Origin: an uncultured Opitutia bacterium
GTDB taxonomy: Bacteria; Verrucomicrobiota; Verrucomicrobiia; Opitutales; UBA953
Assembly: GCA_903919185.1 (NCBI GenBank)
Contig: CAIXHF010000090.1
Span: forward strand, 1 to 45,055
DNA length: 45,055 nt
Reading direction: 5' to 3'
Translations under genes and position numbers: made by a program
Part shown: one piece after another, positions 34,526-43,038 of the stretch
Layout of the letters: every line of letters begins with the position of its first letter
Position numbering within the stretch: the stretch's first letter is position 1
The notes under the pieces: model-generated
The model's input: only the letters and a program-made list of their open reading frames with translations
Told to the model about the DNA's origin: nothing
Databases searched by the model: none

Positions 34526-35491
34526 ATGCGCGGCCTTTGCCTCCTCTTGCTCGCCCTTTATTTCCCCGGCTTTACTTCGGCCGCGTCGCCGCCGGCCCCG
34601 CAAGAAATCAGCCCCGCCGAGGCGCAAGCACAGTTCACGCCGACCCGCGTCATCGTCACCGGCATCGTCGAAGGCGTCACGGAATTCCTACCCGTTTCCT
34701 CGACGGGCCACATGATCATCAGTGACCGCCTACTGGGCGTGGATAATGACGAACACAAAATCGTCCGCGGCGTGGTCGATCGCAAAGGTCGCCCCGTCCA
34801 CCTGGATCGCGTTGCCGATGACTACATCGTCATCATCCAGTTCGGGGCCATCCTCGCCGTGCTCGTCGTCTTCTTCGCCCGACTACGTCAGCTGTTACTG
34901 GGACTGCTCCGGCTGGAGCCCGCCGCGCTGGCGCTCACGCAGTCCATCGCCATCGCCTTCCTACCCGCCGCGGTCTTAGGTTACCTCTGCAAGGAATATA
35001 TCCCCTTTAGCATCGAGATTGTCGCGCTGGCACTCATCGCCGGCGGACTCGTCATCTTACTCGCGGAGCACTACCTACCGAAGCACGCGGCCGAGCCAGA
35101 CGAAGTCCTGCGCCTCAGCTGGAAACAGTCACTGACGATTGGTCTCTGCCAATGTGTGGCGCTGATCCCGGGAACGAGTCGTTCGCTGGCGACAATCCTT
35201 GGCGGCCGCTGGGCTGGCCTATCGGCCGCCGCGGCGACCGAGTTTTCGTTCCTGGTCGGTCTCGCGATTCTCTCCGCAGCCTCATTGTATAAAGTTTACG
35301 GCCTTGGTCCGGCCCTCACCCAGGTCTACCCCGTGGGCAGTGCGGGCGTTGGCCTCGTCATCGCGGCTGGGGCCGCCTTCCTCTCGGTCAAATGGATGGT
35401 CGGATTCATCATGCGCCGCGGCATGGGGCCGTTCGCTTGGTATCGCATAGCCCTCGGCGGCGTTATCTTAGTTTGGCGTGGTCTGGCCTAA
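34526..35491 (+). CDS. uppP: Undecaprenyl-diphosphatase
   Basis: A 321-residue polytopic membrane protein (BacA/UppP) that recycles the undecaprenyl carrier by removing a phosphate. The catalytic motifs are [19 protein letters not shown] (residues 46-64, with Glu and the SSTGH) and [13 protein letters not shown] with the essential Arg. It has two uncommon features. An N-terminal segment resembling a signal peptide ([17 protein letters not shown]) followed by a Pro/Ala-rich linker precedes the normal start of the family. An insertion of about 25 charged residues follows the first motif. It is divergent from trpB and followed by the mreB operon, so it fits a wall-synthesis neighbourhood. Confidence 0.93.
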   Translation: MRGLCLLLLALYFPGFTSAASPPAPQEISPAEAQAQFTPTRVIVTGIVEGVTEFLPVSSTGHMIISDRLLGVDNDEHKIVRGVVDRKGRPVHLDRVADDYIVIIQFGAILAVLVVFFARLRQLLLGLLRLEPAALALTQSIAIAFLPAAVLGYLCKEYIPFSIEIVALALIAGGLVILLAEHYLPKHAAEPDEVLRLSWKQSLTIGLCQCVALIPGTSRSLATILGGRWAGLSAAAATEFSFLVGLAILSAASLYKVYGLGPALTQVYPVGSAGVGLVIAAGAAFLSVKWMVGFIMRRGMGPFAWYRIALGGVILVWRGLA

Positions 35492-35609
35492 GGACCAAAG
35501 ACTGCACAAATGCCCCCGCCTCAAGGCCTTGCGGGTGCGGCTCGCGGACAGCCTGACCAAAGTTATTCCCAAGGGGGCTCTCCCGCTTAACCCTTTGGGT
35601 AAAAGGGGT

Positions 35610-35639
35610 TTGACTCCCTTATTCATAGGTTATTCATAG
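35610..35639 (+). promoter_or_regulatory. mreB upstream region: -35 box and tandem 10-base direct repeat
   Basis: TTGACT (35610-35615) is a fair -35 box. Downstream are two identical copies of ttattcatag (35619-35628 and 35630-35639), an 11-base period, about one helical turn. The -10 region falls inside the second copy (TATTCA, 35631-35636, spacer 15, or ATTCAT with spacer 16). The ATG is at 35658, so the leader would be about 13-15 bases. The repeat may be a binding site for a regulator of the shape operon. Confidence 0.45.
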
Positions 35640-35657
35640 AGGAAACCAACCCAACTG

Positions 35658-36674
35658 ATGTTCAAGCGCTTCCCCGGGCTATTCACGCAGGCCATCGGCA
35701 TCGACCTCGGTACCGCCAACACGCTCGTCTTCCTCAAGGACCGCGGCGTCGTTCTCCGCGAACCTTCCGTCGTGGCCATCCGTACGGCCACGCGCAAGCC
35801 CATCGCCGTCGGCAACGAAGCCAAAATGATGCTGGGACGGACACCGGGCGACATTCAAGCACTCCGCCCGATGAAGGACGGTGTCATCGCCGACTTCGAA
35901 ATCAGCGAGCACATGCTCCGCTACTTTATCGGCAAGGTCGCCCGTAAGTCTTTCTTAACTAACCTCACCGTCGTCGTCGCCGTGCCTTATGGCATCACCG
36001 CCGTTGAACGCCGTGCCGTCATGGACTCCGCTTACCGCGCAGGGGCCGATGACGTCATCACCATCCCTGAACCGGTGGCCTCCGCCATCGGCGTCGGCCT
36101 TCCGGTCGAAGAACCAACGGGCTCCATGATCGTGGACATCGGTGGTGGCACGACCGAAGTCGCCGTCATCTCCCTCGGCGGCATTGTCCACGCCCGCTCC
36201 ATTCGCGTGGGGGGCGACGAGTTCGACCTTTCCATTATCAAGTATATCCGCTCGTCGTATAACCTGATTATCGGTGAACGCACCGCGGAAGAGATTAAGA
36301 TCAAGATTGGTTCCGCCTACGCCCTCGAGCAGGAATTAACCTACGAAGTGCGTGGTCGCGACGCGGTGACAGGCTTGCCCCGCTCCCTCCACCTGACCTC
36401 CCAAGAAGTCCGCGAGGCCATGGCTGACAACGTGAACCAGATCATCGAGGCCGTGAAGAGCTCGCTCGAGCGTATCCCCCCCGAACTCTCGGCTGACCTC
36501 GTCGACCGTGGTATCGTCATCGCGGGTGGCGGCGCTCTCGTCCGCCGCATTGACCGCGCCCTCTCCGAAGCCACCGGCCTCCCGGTGATTATCGCCGAAG
36601 ACCCTTTGTGTGCTGTTGTCAATGGCACCGGCAAAATCCTCGCCAACGCCTCCCGCTGGAGCGGCCGAGAGTAA
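35658..36674 (+). CDS. mreB: Rod-shape-determining actin homologue MreB
   Basis: A 338-residue bacterial actin that polymerises along the inner membrane and directs lateral wall growth. It has the phosphate-1 loop IDLGTANTLVF, PSVVAI, VAVPYGITAVERRAV, the phosphate-2 loop VDIGGGTTEVAV, the EEIKIKIGSAY segment and the adenosine loop IAGGGALVRRID. The N-terminus MFKRFPGLF is amphipathic and suits membrane binding. Length and motifs are standard. It heads a rightward operon, mreB-mreC-mreD-mrdA, with mreC 20 bases downstream. Expression is probably driven by the promoter with the tandem repeat just upstream. Confidence 0.98.
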   Translation: MFKRFPGLFTQAIGIDLGTANTLVFLKDRGVVLREPSVVAIRTATRKPIAVGNEAKMMLGRTPGDIQALRPMKDGVIADFEISEHMLRYFIGKVARKSFLTNLTVVVAVPYGITAVERRAVMDSAYRAGADDVITIPEPVASAIGVGLPVEEPTGSMIVDIGGGTTEVAVISLGGIVHARSIRVGGDEFDLSIIKYIRSSYNLIIGERTAEEIKIKIGSAYALEQELTYEVRGRDAVTGLPRSLHLTSQEVREAMADNVNQIIEAVKSSLERIPPELSADLVDRGIVIAGGGALVRRIDRALSEATGLPVIIAEDPLCAVVNGTGKILANASRWSGRE

Positions 36675-36679
36675 CTCCT

Positions 36680-36693
36680 GCGGGCTAACCCGC
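36680..36693 (+). other. GC-rich hairpin directly before the mreC start codon
   Basis: A perfect five-base stem, GCGGG (36680-36684) with CCCGC (36689-36693), and the loop CTAA, ends one base before the mreC ATG at 36695. Since no Shine-Dalgarno sequence is present, the hairpin could reduce mreC translation relative to mreB, or mark a processing site. It is not followed by T residues. Confidence 0.5.
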
Positions 36694-36694
36694 C

Positions 36695-37588
36695 ATGGAT
36701 AATAACCGCCAAGGAGCCAAAGCGTCCTACGTTGCCCTAGTTTTTTTTCTTGGGCTATGGATGATTTTGCCGAGCGCCGTCCGTCGCTTTAACCGCGAAG
36801 CCTTCGCCGAATTTCAGGCCCCAGCCTTACACTTGGTCGGCAAAGGGCGTGACCTCGCTCGTTATTGGGAACTCAAAAGCCGCTCCCCGGAAGAACTGAC
36901 TGCCGCTGCGCGTGACCTCGCCCGAATCAACGCCGCGCTTGAGCTGAAGATCCACTCCTTAGACGACGCCCGCAAAGAGAACCTCCGCCTCCGCGAGATG
37001 CTTCGCTACCCGAAGACGGAAGAATTCGTTACGGTCGTCGCACGCGTCTCGATCCGGGAAACTTCTTCCTGGTGGCAACGTATCATTATCCGCAAAGGCC
37101 GCAGCGATGGCGTCCGCCCAGGCTGCCCCGTCGTCTTCGGTGACCGCGTCATCGGCCGAGTGAGCATCGTCCACTTGACCACGAGCGAGGTTGATCTCGT
37201 CACCAGCCCGGTCTTCCGCTGCACCGCTTTTCTGGAAGGCGACGAACAATACCACGTCGTCCACGTCAGCGGTCAGGCCGGCCTGGCGCTCTCCGCCCCC
37301 CGCGCCCTGGTCTCCATCATCCCGCTCGATTACAGTCCACCTGCCGGCCAAGTCGCGAAGGTCATGACCACGGGTCTGGGCGGGGTCTTCCCCTCCGGCC
37401 TCACGTTGGGCACGCTAGAAACAGGCGTTCAGTCGACCGCCGAAAAACACCTGCAGACGGGCGCCCTCACCCCCGCCAAAGAACTTAGCTTCATCCAAGA
37501 AGTGTCGGTACTGATTCCCAAATACCCCACCGCGGGTGAAATTCTACTCACCCCGGCCGATAGCGCCAAACCGGAAGAATTCCGATGA
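36695..37588 (+). CDS. mreC: Rod-shape-determining protein MreC
   Basis: A 297-residue bitopic inner-membrane protein that links MreB to the periplasmic wall enzymes. One membrane helix lies at about residues 10-28 (ALVFFLGLWMILPSAV), followed by a helical coiled-coil region (about 60-100, LARINAALELKIHSL). The beta-barrel domains of MreC come next, with ARVSIRETSSWWQRIIIRKG, seen in part as WWQRIIIRKG, the family-typical GVRPGCPVV and DRVIGRV. The late GVFPSGLTLGTL and the C-terminal region are also as expected. The final codons overlap the mreD start by four bases (ATGA at 37585-37588), so the two are coupled. Confidence 0.93.
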   Translation: MDNNRQGAKASYVALVFFLGLWMILPSAVRRFNREAFAEFQAPALHLVGKGRDLARYWELKSRSPEELTAAARDLARINAALELKIHSLDDARKENLRLREMLRYPKTEEFVTVVARVSIRETSSWWQRIIIRKGRSDGVRPGCPVVFGDRVIGRVSIVHLTTSEVDLVTSPVFRCTAFLEGDEQYHVVHVSGQAGLALSAPRALVSIIPLDYSPPAGQVAKVMTTGLGGVFPSGLTLGTLETGVQSTAEKHLQTGALTPAKELSFIQEVSVLIPKYPTAGEILLTPADSAKPEEFR

Positions 37589-38115
37589 GCCTGAGCTGGT
37601 CCTGGCTTTTCCTCCTGCTAGCGACCTTCCCATGGTTGCTCGGCGTCGACCTGCTCTCGGACGCAATGGCCACCTCGGGCGTCTGCCTCTTCATCTCGGG
37701 TGCAGCCATTATTGCGCCCTGCCGACGGCTCCGTCGCTGGCAAGCAGTACTCTTCTCCGCCTGCGTAGGCTTCCTCTTCGAATCCCTGCGCCCCATCCCC
37801 GATGGATCGCTGGCGCTCCTCTTGGTCTTGGTGGCCATCTACTTGACCTCCCACCGCGCCGAGATTCGTGACATGCCGAAGATGTTTGGAGCGGCCGTCC
37901 TCGTGAATGGCCTTGCCTGCACGGCTTGGTTCATCGCCGCCGGCCTGGCCCATATGAAAGAGGTCCCCCTACTTTCGCTGCACTTCCTCGGCCAATGGTT
38001 ATTGCATCTGCTGCTCGCGACCATCCTGGCGGTGTTACTGCTGGTGCCGCTGACCTTGGTCCAGAACTTCGCCATGGATAAGGTCGGCGTCCCCCAACCC
38101 GACGAAGTCTTATGA
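37585..38115 (+). CDS. mreD: Rod-shape-determining protein MreD
   Basis: A 176-residue protein made almost wholly of hydrophobic helices (about five), with few family-wide motifs, as usual for MreD. The identity rests on size, topology and place between mreC and the PBP2 gene. Visible segments are FLLLATFPWLLGVDLLS, the helix SLALLLVLVAIYL, then WLLHLLLATILAVLLLVPL. It overlaps mreC and the next gene by four bases each. It assists MreC in the elongasome. Confidence 0.85.
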   Translation: MSLSWSWLFLLLATFPWLLGVDLLSDAMATSGVCLFISGAAIIAPCRRLRRWQAVLFSACVGFLFESLRPIPDGSLALLLVLVAIYLTSHRAEIRDMPKMFGAAVLVNGLACTAWFIAAGLAHMKEVPLLSLHFLGQWLLHLLLATILAVLLLVPLTLVQNFAMDKVGVPQPDEVL

Positions 38116-40193
38116 AGGACATCGACGGACAGAATCCCTCCGCCCCTTCGGACCCCATTTCCGCCTGGCGGCTGCACGCAATCTTCTTCTTTTTCTGCGC
38201 CGGCTTTGTCTACGTGGCCTTCGGCTTGGGTTATCGCCAACTCTTCCAAAGCGTCGACCTCACCAGCCAGTCTGACAACCAAAGCCGGCGCGTCGTCATC
38301 CAACCATCGTCGCGTGGTAAGATTTTTGATCGTAACGGTTACGTCCTCGTCGATAACCGCGTCCGCTGGAGTGTGAAGGCAGACTTACTCGCGCTCCAGC
38401 CTGAGTTCCGGAAGGAATACCTCGAACTGCTCAAGCAGGAGAAGGCGCGCGTCCCCGACCGGCGCCCCGACTACGACCAACTTCAGCAAACCGCGCGCCT
38501 CAACGTGCTTAATGCTTGGCTGACCAAAATCTGGTTTGTCATCGACTCGACGAATCAGAAAGTGAAGAAAGGCGCCGCCAAGGTTAAGTCCACCCCCGAC
38601 CTGCATCCGGAAGAGCGCATGGTGCACCCCGACGCCCTGAAAAAGCACCTGACCGAACGCCGCGCCCTGAAATTCCCGCTCATTCTTGACCTGGCTTTTT
38701 TAAACTCTGGCCATGCCGTGACGCCCGAGGAAGGCAATCGGGCCGTCGCCCGCTTCATTGAGCAATTCCCGGTCCATGGGCCCATTACCCTCGAAGCCGA
38801 CATGGTGCGCTCCTACCCTAATGGGAAGTTAGCCTCCCACGTCTTAGGTTACGTGCGTGACTCCGATGTCCTCAAAGGCCAACTCGACGACGTGGTCGAC
38901 GATGAATTCGTCAACCTACAAAAACTTGGCTACTCTGGCAAAAAAGGCGCCGATGGAATCGAGGCGACCTACAACGAAGTCCTCTCCGGACACTGCGGCT
39001 GGCAACTCTGGACCAAGACATCTTCCGGCTATAACAAGGATCTGCTCCGATTCGATGCCCCGAAGCAGGGCTCGGACGTGGGGCTTTCACTGGATACCAA
39101 GATTCAGAAATCGGCCGAAGATGCCTTGGCCAAAATTGTGGATTCCCAAGGTAAGCCTCTCCCCGCGGCCGCGGTCATGCTCGACGTCAATACGGGGGAA
39201 ATCCTGGCCTTGGCTAGCCAGCCCTCTTTTAACCCTAACGAAATGGCGGACCGCGTCACCCAGGCCTACTTTCACCAAGTGAACTCGGAAGGCGGCTGGC
39301 TGAACCGCGCGACCCAAGGTCTTTACGCCCCGGGCTCGACCTTCAAGTTAATCACCGCCACGGCGGGCATGCGCGCCGGTAAAATAGACTGGGACGATAT
39401 CTTGGACTGTGGTCCCAGTTATCTGGTCGGAGGACGCGCCTTCCCCGAACATGAACCGTCTGGTTACGGGCAAGTCGATCTCGAGAAGATGCTCGCCGTC
39501 TCCTGTAACGTCTGGAACTACCAGGTCGGCCTAAAGACGGGACCAGAAAATCTCGCCAAGGAAGCCCGCCGTTTCGGACTCGATGCCCCCTTGCTGCAAA
39601 AGCCGGCAGAGCACGACAACCACTCCACCACCGAGCTCCCGAATCCGGCGACGCACATGGTCGTCCCGGATCGCGCCTACAAGCAACGGGTGACGGGGCA
39701 GCCTTGGACCGATGGCGACACCGCTAACACCTCCATCGGACAAGGCTACCTACTCACGACCCCGCTGCACATGGCGTGCGTGGCCGCCTCGATTGCCCGC
39801 GGCGAGACGCGCACGACGCCGACCATCATCCATGATCCGGGCCGCGATGGGCGCCATGCCGGCGCCGAACCCATTGGCCTGACCACGCCGCAACTCCAAG
39901 CCTTACGCGAAGGCATGCTGCGTTGCGTCGAGGAAGGCACCGCCAAGAGCGTGCGGATTCCCGGCCTACCTTACGCAGCAAAGACCGGCACTTCCGAATA
40001 CATTAAGAACGGCGAAAAGGCTCACCTCGCCTGGATCGTCGGCTACGCCCCAGCGGACAACCCCGTGGTTGCCTTCTGTGTGCTCGTGGAAGGCCAACTC
40101 GACACGAGCACCTGGGGCGGCAAGACGGCTGGACCCGTCGCGCGAGACATGATCCTCGCTTGGCAGACCGCGGCCGACAAGAAAGATAAATAG
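38112..40193 (+). CDS. mrdA: Penicillin-binding protein 2 (peptidoglycan transpeptidase of the elongasome)
   Basis: A 693-residue class B penicillin-binding protein, which cross-links peptidoglycan during cell elongation. One N-terminal membrane helix (about 21-40) is followed by the pedestal domain (SRGKIFDRNGYVLVDN). The transpeptidase domain has the active-site Ser409 in STFK (YAPGSTFKLI), the SCN motif in AVSCNVWNYQ and the KTG motif in AAKTGTSEY. Also typical is the LDVNTGEILALAS strand. It is about 60 residues longer than E. coli PBP2, mostly in the pedestal region around residues 115-185, which is Lys-rich. Translation is coupled to mreD by the ATGA overlap. rodA does not follow; an L,D-transpeptidase faces it tail to tail three bases away. 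Confidence 0.95.
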   Translation: MKDIDGQNPSAPSDPISAWRLHAIFFFFCAGFVYVAFGLGYRQLFQSVDLTSQSDNQSRRVVIQPSSRGKIFDRNGYVLVDNRVRWSVKADLLALQPEFRKEYLELLKQEKARVPDRRPDYDQLQQTARLNVLNAWLTKIWFVIDSTNQKVKKGAAKVKSTPDLHPEERMVHPDALKKHLTERRALKFPLILDLAFLNSGHAVTPEEGNRAVARFIEQFPVHGPITLEADMVRSYPNGKLASHVLGYVRDSDVLKGQLDDVVDDEFVNLQKLGYSGKKGADGIEATYNEVLSGHCGWQLWTKTSSGYNKDLLRFDAPKQGSDVGLSLDTKIQKSAEDALAKIVDSQGKPLPAAAVMLDVNTGEILALASQPSFNPNEMADRVTQAYFHQVNSEGGWLNRATQGLYAPGSTFKLITATAGMRAGKIDWDDILDCGPSYLVGGRAFPEHEPSGYGQVDLEKMLAVSCNVWNYQVGLKTGPENLAKEARRFGLDAPLLQKPAEHDNHSTTELPNPATHMVVPDRAYKQRVTGQPWTDGDTANTSIGQGYLLTTPLHMACVAASIARGETRTTPTIIHDPGRDGRHAGAEPIGLTTPQLQALREGMLRCVEEGTAKSVRIPGLPYAAKTGTSEYIKNGEKAHLAWIVGYAPADNPVVAFCVLVEGQLDTSTWGGKTAGPVARDMILAWQTAADKKDK

Positions 40194-40196
40194 GCC

Positions 40197-40754
40197 CTAG
40201 CGAATGTAGACCAGCGTTCCGACCGAAACGCGGTCAAAGAGCGCGATGACATCGGCATCCGCTAGCAGCACGCAGCCGTGGCTATTGGGCGTGCCCAACT
40301 GAGCGTGCTGATTCGTACCATGGACGTAGACGTAGCGTTGCTGGGTGTCGACGACCTGCCCAGCGGCATTGGTGCCGGCGTTATGTCCGGGCTCAAGGCC
40401 AGCTAACCAAAGAATCCGCGAAGTAATGAGGTTATCCTCGGCCGACGGCCAGTCGGACCAGACTTTGCCCGTCGGTTGCCGCGCCTTAAAAACCATGCCC
40501 GTGAGAGCGCCGGCGCCGATCTTCTCTGACACCTGATGCAGGCCGGTAGGGGTCTGTTGCGAATCTTGGACACAGCCGCGGCCTGCCCGCGCCGTGCTGA
40601 TGGTATAGGAATCGCACCCCGCCCCATGAAAATGCCAGAGTTTTTGCTGGTCAACCGACACCAGAAGGCAATGTTCCGACATGGATACACCCAATGCCTC
40701 AAGGCGTTCGGCGAACTCTTTTTTCAAAACCAAGGATAACTCAGAACATGGCAT
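40197..40754 (-). CDS. L,D-transpeptidase (YkuD family)
   Basis: A 185-residue protein with the YkuD catalytic signature VHGTNQHAQLGTPNSHGCV, here HGT followed by SHGC with the active-site Cys. It also has the N-terminal LLVSVDQQKLWHF strand and FRTP-like QQTPTGLHQV. This family makes 3-3 cross-links in peptidoglycan or attaches proteins. No signal peptide is visible, which is odd for a periplasmic enzyme. The start is uncertain. The ATG at 40754 keeps an EFAERLEALGV helix that is common before this domain, but overlaps the divergent asd start by seven bases. The ATG at 40682 would avoid the overlap and leave 161 residues. The stop faces that of mrdA. Confidence 0.85.
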   Translation of the reverse strand: MPCSELSLVLKKEFAERLEALGVSMSEHCLLVSVDQQKLWHFHGAGCDSYTISTARAGRGCVQDSQQTPTGLHQVSEKIGAGALTGMVFKARQPTGKVWSDWPSAEDNLITSRILWLAGLEPGHNAGTNAAGQVVDTQQRYVYVHGTNQHAQLGTPNSHGCVLLADADVIALFDRVSVGTLVYIR

Positions 40755-41767
40755 ATCGAATTGGCATCGTGGGCGTGACCGGCGCGGTCGGTCAAGAACT
40801 GCTGGCGTTGATGGCCAAGCGAAAGTTCCCTGTTACCGAGCTCCGCCCCCTCGCTTCGGCCCGTTCGGCTGGGTCTAAGGTCAGCTATGGTGGTCAGGAT
40901 TGGACCGTTCAGGAGGCCAAGCCAGAGGCCTTTGAAGGCCTAGATTTCGTTATCTTCAGCGCCGGCGGCTCGGTTTCCCTCGCCCTGGCCCCTGAAGCGG
41001 TCAAGCGCGGGGTCATCGTCATCGATAATAGCTCGGCCTTCCGCATGGACCCGACGGTCCCCCTCGTGGTCCCGGAGATCAACGCCCAAGCCCTGGACAA
41101 CCACCAAGGCATCATCGCGAACCCGAACTGCTCCACAGCCATCGCTTTGATGGGCCTCTTCCCCCTGCACCAAGCCTTCGGCCTAAAGCGCTTCTTCGCT
41201 TCGACCTACCAAGCGGTCTCTGGTACCGGCGCCGAGGCCATGCGCGAACTCGACACGCAAGTCCGGGCGTGGGCTAAGGGCGAAGCCTCGCCGCCCAAGG
41301 TCTACCCGCACACCATCGCCTTCAACCTCATCCCGCAGGTCGACTCCTTTCAAGAAGATGGCTACACGAAGGAAGAAATGAAGATGTTGCACGAGGGCCG
41401 TAAAATCATGGGCCTGCCCGACCTCAAGGTCACGACGACCTGCGTCCGCGTCCCCGTCTTCCGCGCGCACTCGATCGCGATCAGCGCCGAGTTCGAACGG
41501 CCGGTCGACCTTGCGGTCGCCCGCGCGGCGATTGCCGCCTTTCCCGGCGCCGAAGTCTGCGACGAACCCGCCAAGAAGCTTTACCCCATGCCGCTGGATT
41601 ATGCCGGCAAGGAAAAGTGCGGCGTGGGCCGCCTCCGTAAGGATACGCTTTTCGACAATGGCCTGTCCCTCTGGGTCAGCGGCGACCAGCTCTGGAAAGG
41701 TGCGGCGCTCAACGCCATCCAGATTGCCGAAGCCCTCCACGCCCGCGGCCGGCTGGCCCGCCGCTAA
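40748..41767 (+). CDS. asd: Aspartate-semialdehyde dehydrogenase
   Basis: A 339-residue NADPH enzyme that converts aspartyl phosphate to aspartate semialdehyde, the branch point to lysine, diaminopimelate, methionine and threonine. It begins YRIGIVGVTGAVGQELL (NADP loop GVTGAVG). It has SAGGSVS, VIDNSSAFRMD, VPEINA, the active-site Cys in NPNCSTA, and the substrate-binding and catalytic region RVPVFRAHSIAI with the conserved His. I start at the ATG at 40748, seven residues before the nucleotide loop. It precedes a methyltransferase gene by three bases. Diaminopimelate supply fits the surrounding wall genes. Confidence 0.95.
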   Translation: MAYRIGIVGVTGAVGQELLALMAKRKFPVTELRPLASARSAGSKVSYGGQDWTVQEAKPEAFEGLDFVIFSAGGSVSLALAPEAVKRGVIVIDNSSAFRMDPTVPLVVPEINAQALDNHQGIIANPNCSTAIALMGLFPLHQAFGLKRFFASTYQAVSGTGAEAMRELDTQVRAWAKGEASPPKVYPHTIAFNLIPQVDSFQEDGYTKEEMKMLHEGRKIMGLPDLKVTTTCVRVPVFRAHSIAISAEFERPVDLAVARAAIAAFPGAEVCDEPAKKLYPMPLDYAGKEKCGVGRLRKDTLFDNGLSLWVSGDQLWKGAALNAIQIAEALHARGRLARR

Positions 41768-41770
41768 GCC

Positions 41771-42334
41771 ATGGCTCGGTCCAATGATCGAGCGCCCCGC
41801 CACGCGGACCTCAATAAGCCCATCCGACAGCTGGATGAGACGGATATCCCTGCCCTGCTCGCGCTGCATAAGGACCCGCTCATCCTCGTCCTCGACGGCG
41901 TCCAAGACCCGCATAACCTCGGGGCTTGCCTCCGGACCGCCGATTGCGCGGGTTGCGCCTTCGTCGTCACGACCCGCAAGAACTCCTCACCGGTCAACGA
42001 TACGGTCCGCAAGGTCGCCGTCGGCGCGGCTGAGCACATGCCCATCGTCCAGGCCCACAACCTCCGCAACGCCTTGGTGAAACTCAAAGAGGGCGGCGTC
42101 TGGATTGCCGGCACCAGCGACCACAAGACGAGCCAATCCCTGTTTACTGCTAAACTGACCGGATCGCTCGCGCTTGTCATGGGCGCAGAGGGCGACGGCA
42201 TCCGTCACCTGACAGCAGAAACCTGCGATTTCTTGGTGCGCATCCCAATGCTGGGAGCCGTCCCTTGCCTCAACGTGTCCGTCTCCGCGGGTGTCTGCCT
42301 CTTTGAAGCCGTCCGGCAGCGCGGTCACCGCTAA
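41771..42334 (+). CDS. SpoU/TrmH-family RNA 2'-O-ribose methyltransferase (RlmB-like)
   Basis: A 187-residue SPOUT methyltransferase that uses S-adenosylmethionine to methylate a ribose in rRNA or tRNA. The three family motifs are present: VLDGVQDPHNLGACLRTAD (motif 1, with the conserved Asn and Arg), ALVMGAEGDGIR (motif 2) and IPMLGAVPCLNVSVSAG (motif 3, forming the knot; Cys where most have Ser). The N-terminal substrate-binding domain of RlmB is missing or very short, so the target (for example G2251 of 23S rRNA) is not certain. It lies three bases after asd. A seven-base inverted repeat (aagggct at 42333-42339, agccctt at 42366-42372) follows the stop. Confidence 0.85.
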   Translation: MARSNDRAPRHADLNKPIRQLDETDIPALLALHKDPLILVLDGVQDPHNLGACLRTADCAGCAFVVTTRKNSSPVNDTVRKVAVGAAEHMPIVQAHNLRNALVKLKEGGVWIAGTSDHKTSQSLFTAKLTGSLALVMGAEGDGIRHLTAETCDFLVRIPMLGAVPCLNVSVSAGVCLFEAVRQRGHR

Positions 42335-42390
42335 GGGCTATTTATCCTTTACCCACGGCAGGCAAAGCCCTTTGCTGGCAGTCGTTCAAG

Positions 42391-42462
42391 GGCCGGATAG
42401 CTCAATGGTAGAGCAGTTGACTTTTAATCAATTGGTTCCGGGTTCGAGTCCCGGTCCGGCCA
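42391..42462 (+). tRNA. tRNA-Lys (anticodon UUU)
   Basis: A complete cloverleaf: acceptor GGCCGGA/TCCGGCC, D-arm GCTC/GAGC with loop AATGGTA, anticodon stem GTTGA/TCAAT with loop CTTTTAA (anticodon TTT at 42423-42425), a five-base variable loop, and T-arm CCGGG/CCCGG with TTCGAGT. The discriminator is A at 42462. The 3' CCA is not encoded (the next bases are ctt), so it must be added by the CCA enzyme. An intrinsic terminator follows. Confidence 0.96.
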
Positions 42463-42483
42463 CTTTGAACACCGCTTTACGGT

Positions 42484-42503
42484 CAGGCCCCTTGGCCTGT
42501 TTT
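42484..42503 (+). terminator. Intrinsic terminator after the first tRNA-Lys
   Basis: A six-base stem, CAGGCC (42484-42489) with GGCCTG (42494-42499), a four-base loop and four T residues (42500-42503). It ends the transcript of the UUU tRNA 21 bases after its 3' end, so the two lysine tRNAs are probably transcribed separately. Confidence 0.75.
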
Positions 42504-42553
42504 CGTGCTTGAAAAAATCCCGCTAGTCCGCACTCCTTCACGTTCCGCTGTCT

Positions 42554-42957
<404 letters not shown>

Positions 42958-43038
42958 GACTCCATAAATATGAAAAGCCCAGACCCCGGCAGGCAACGGT
43001 GCGACCGTAGGGTTGATGGCCTATCAATAATATCAGTT

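Noticed and set aside
35492-35609. A terminator after uppP
   Set aside because: Several small GC-rich inverted repeats exist (such as accc-ttt-gggt), but none has a following T-run or a stem long enough to be convincing.
34500-42334. A mobile genomic island around the mre operon
   Set aside because: All genes are core wall, shape and amino-acid genes with even composition; no integrase, repeats or transposase are visible.
42291-42512. A 73-codon frame running through the first tRNA-Lys
   Set aside because: It is a typical false frame across a tRNA gene (phrases like VPGSSPGPAT).
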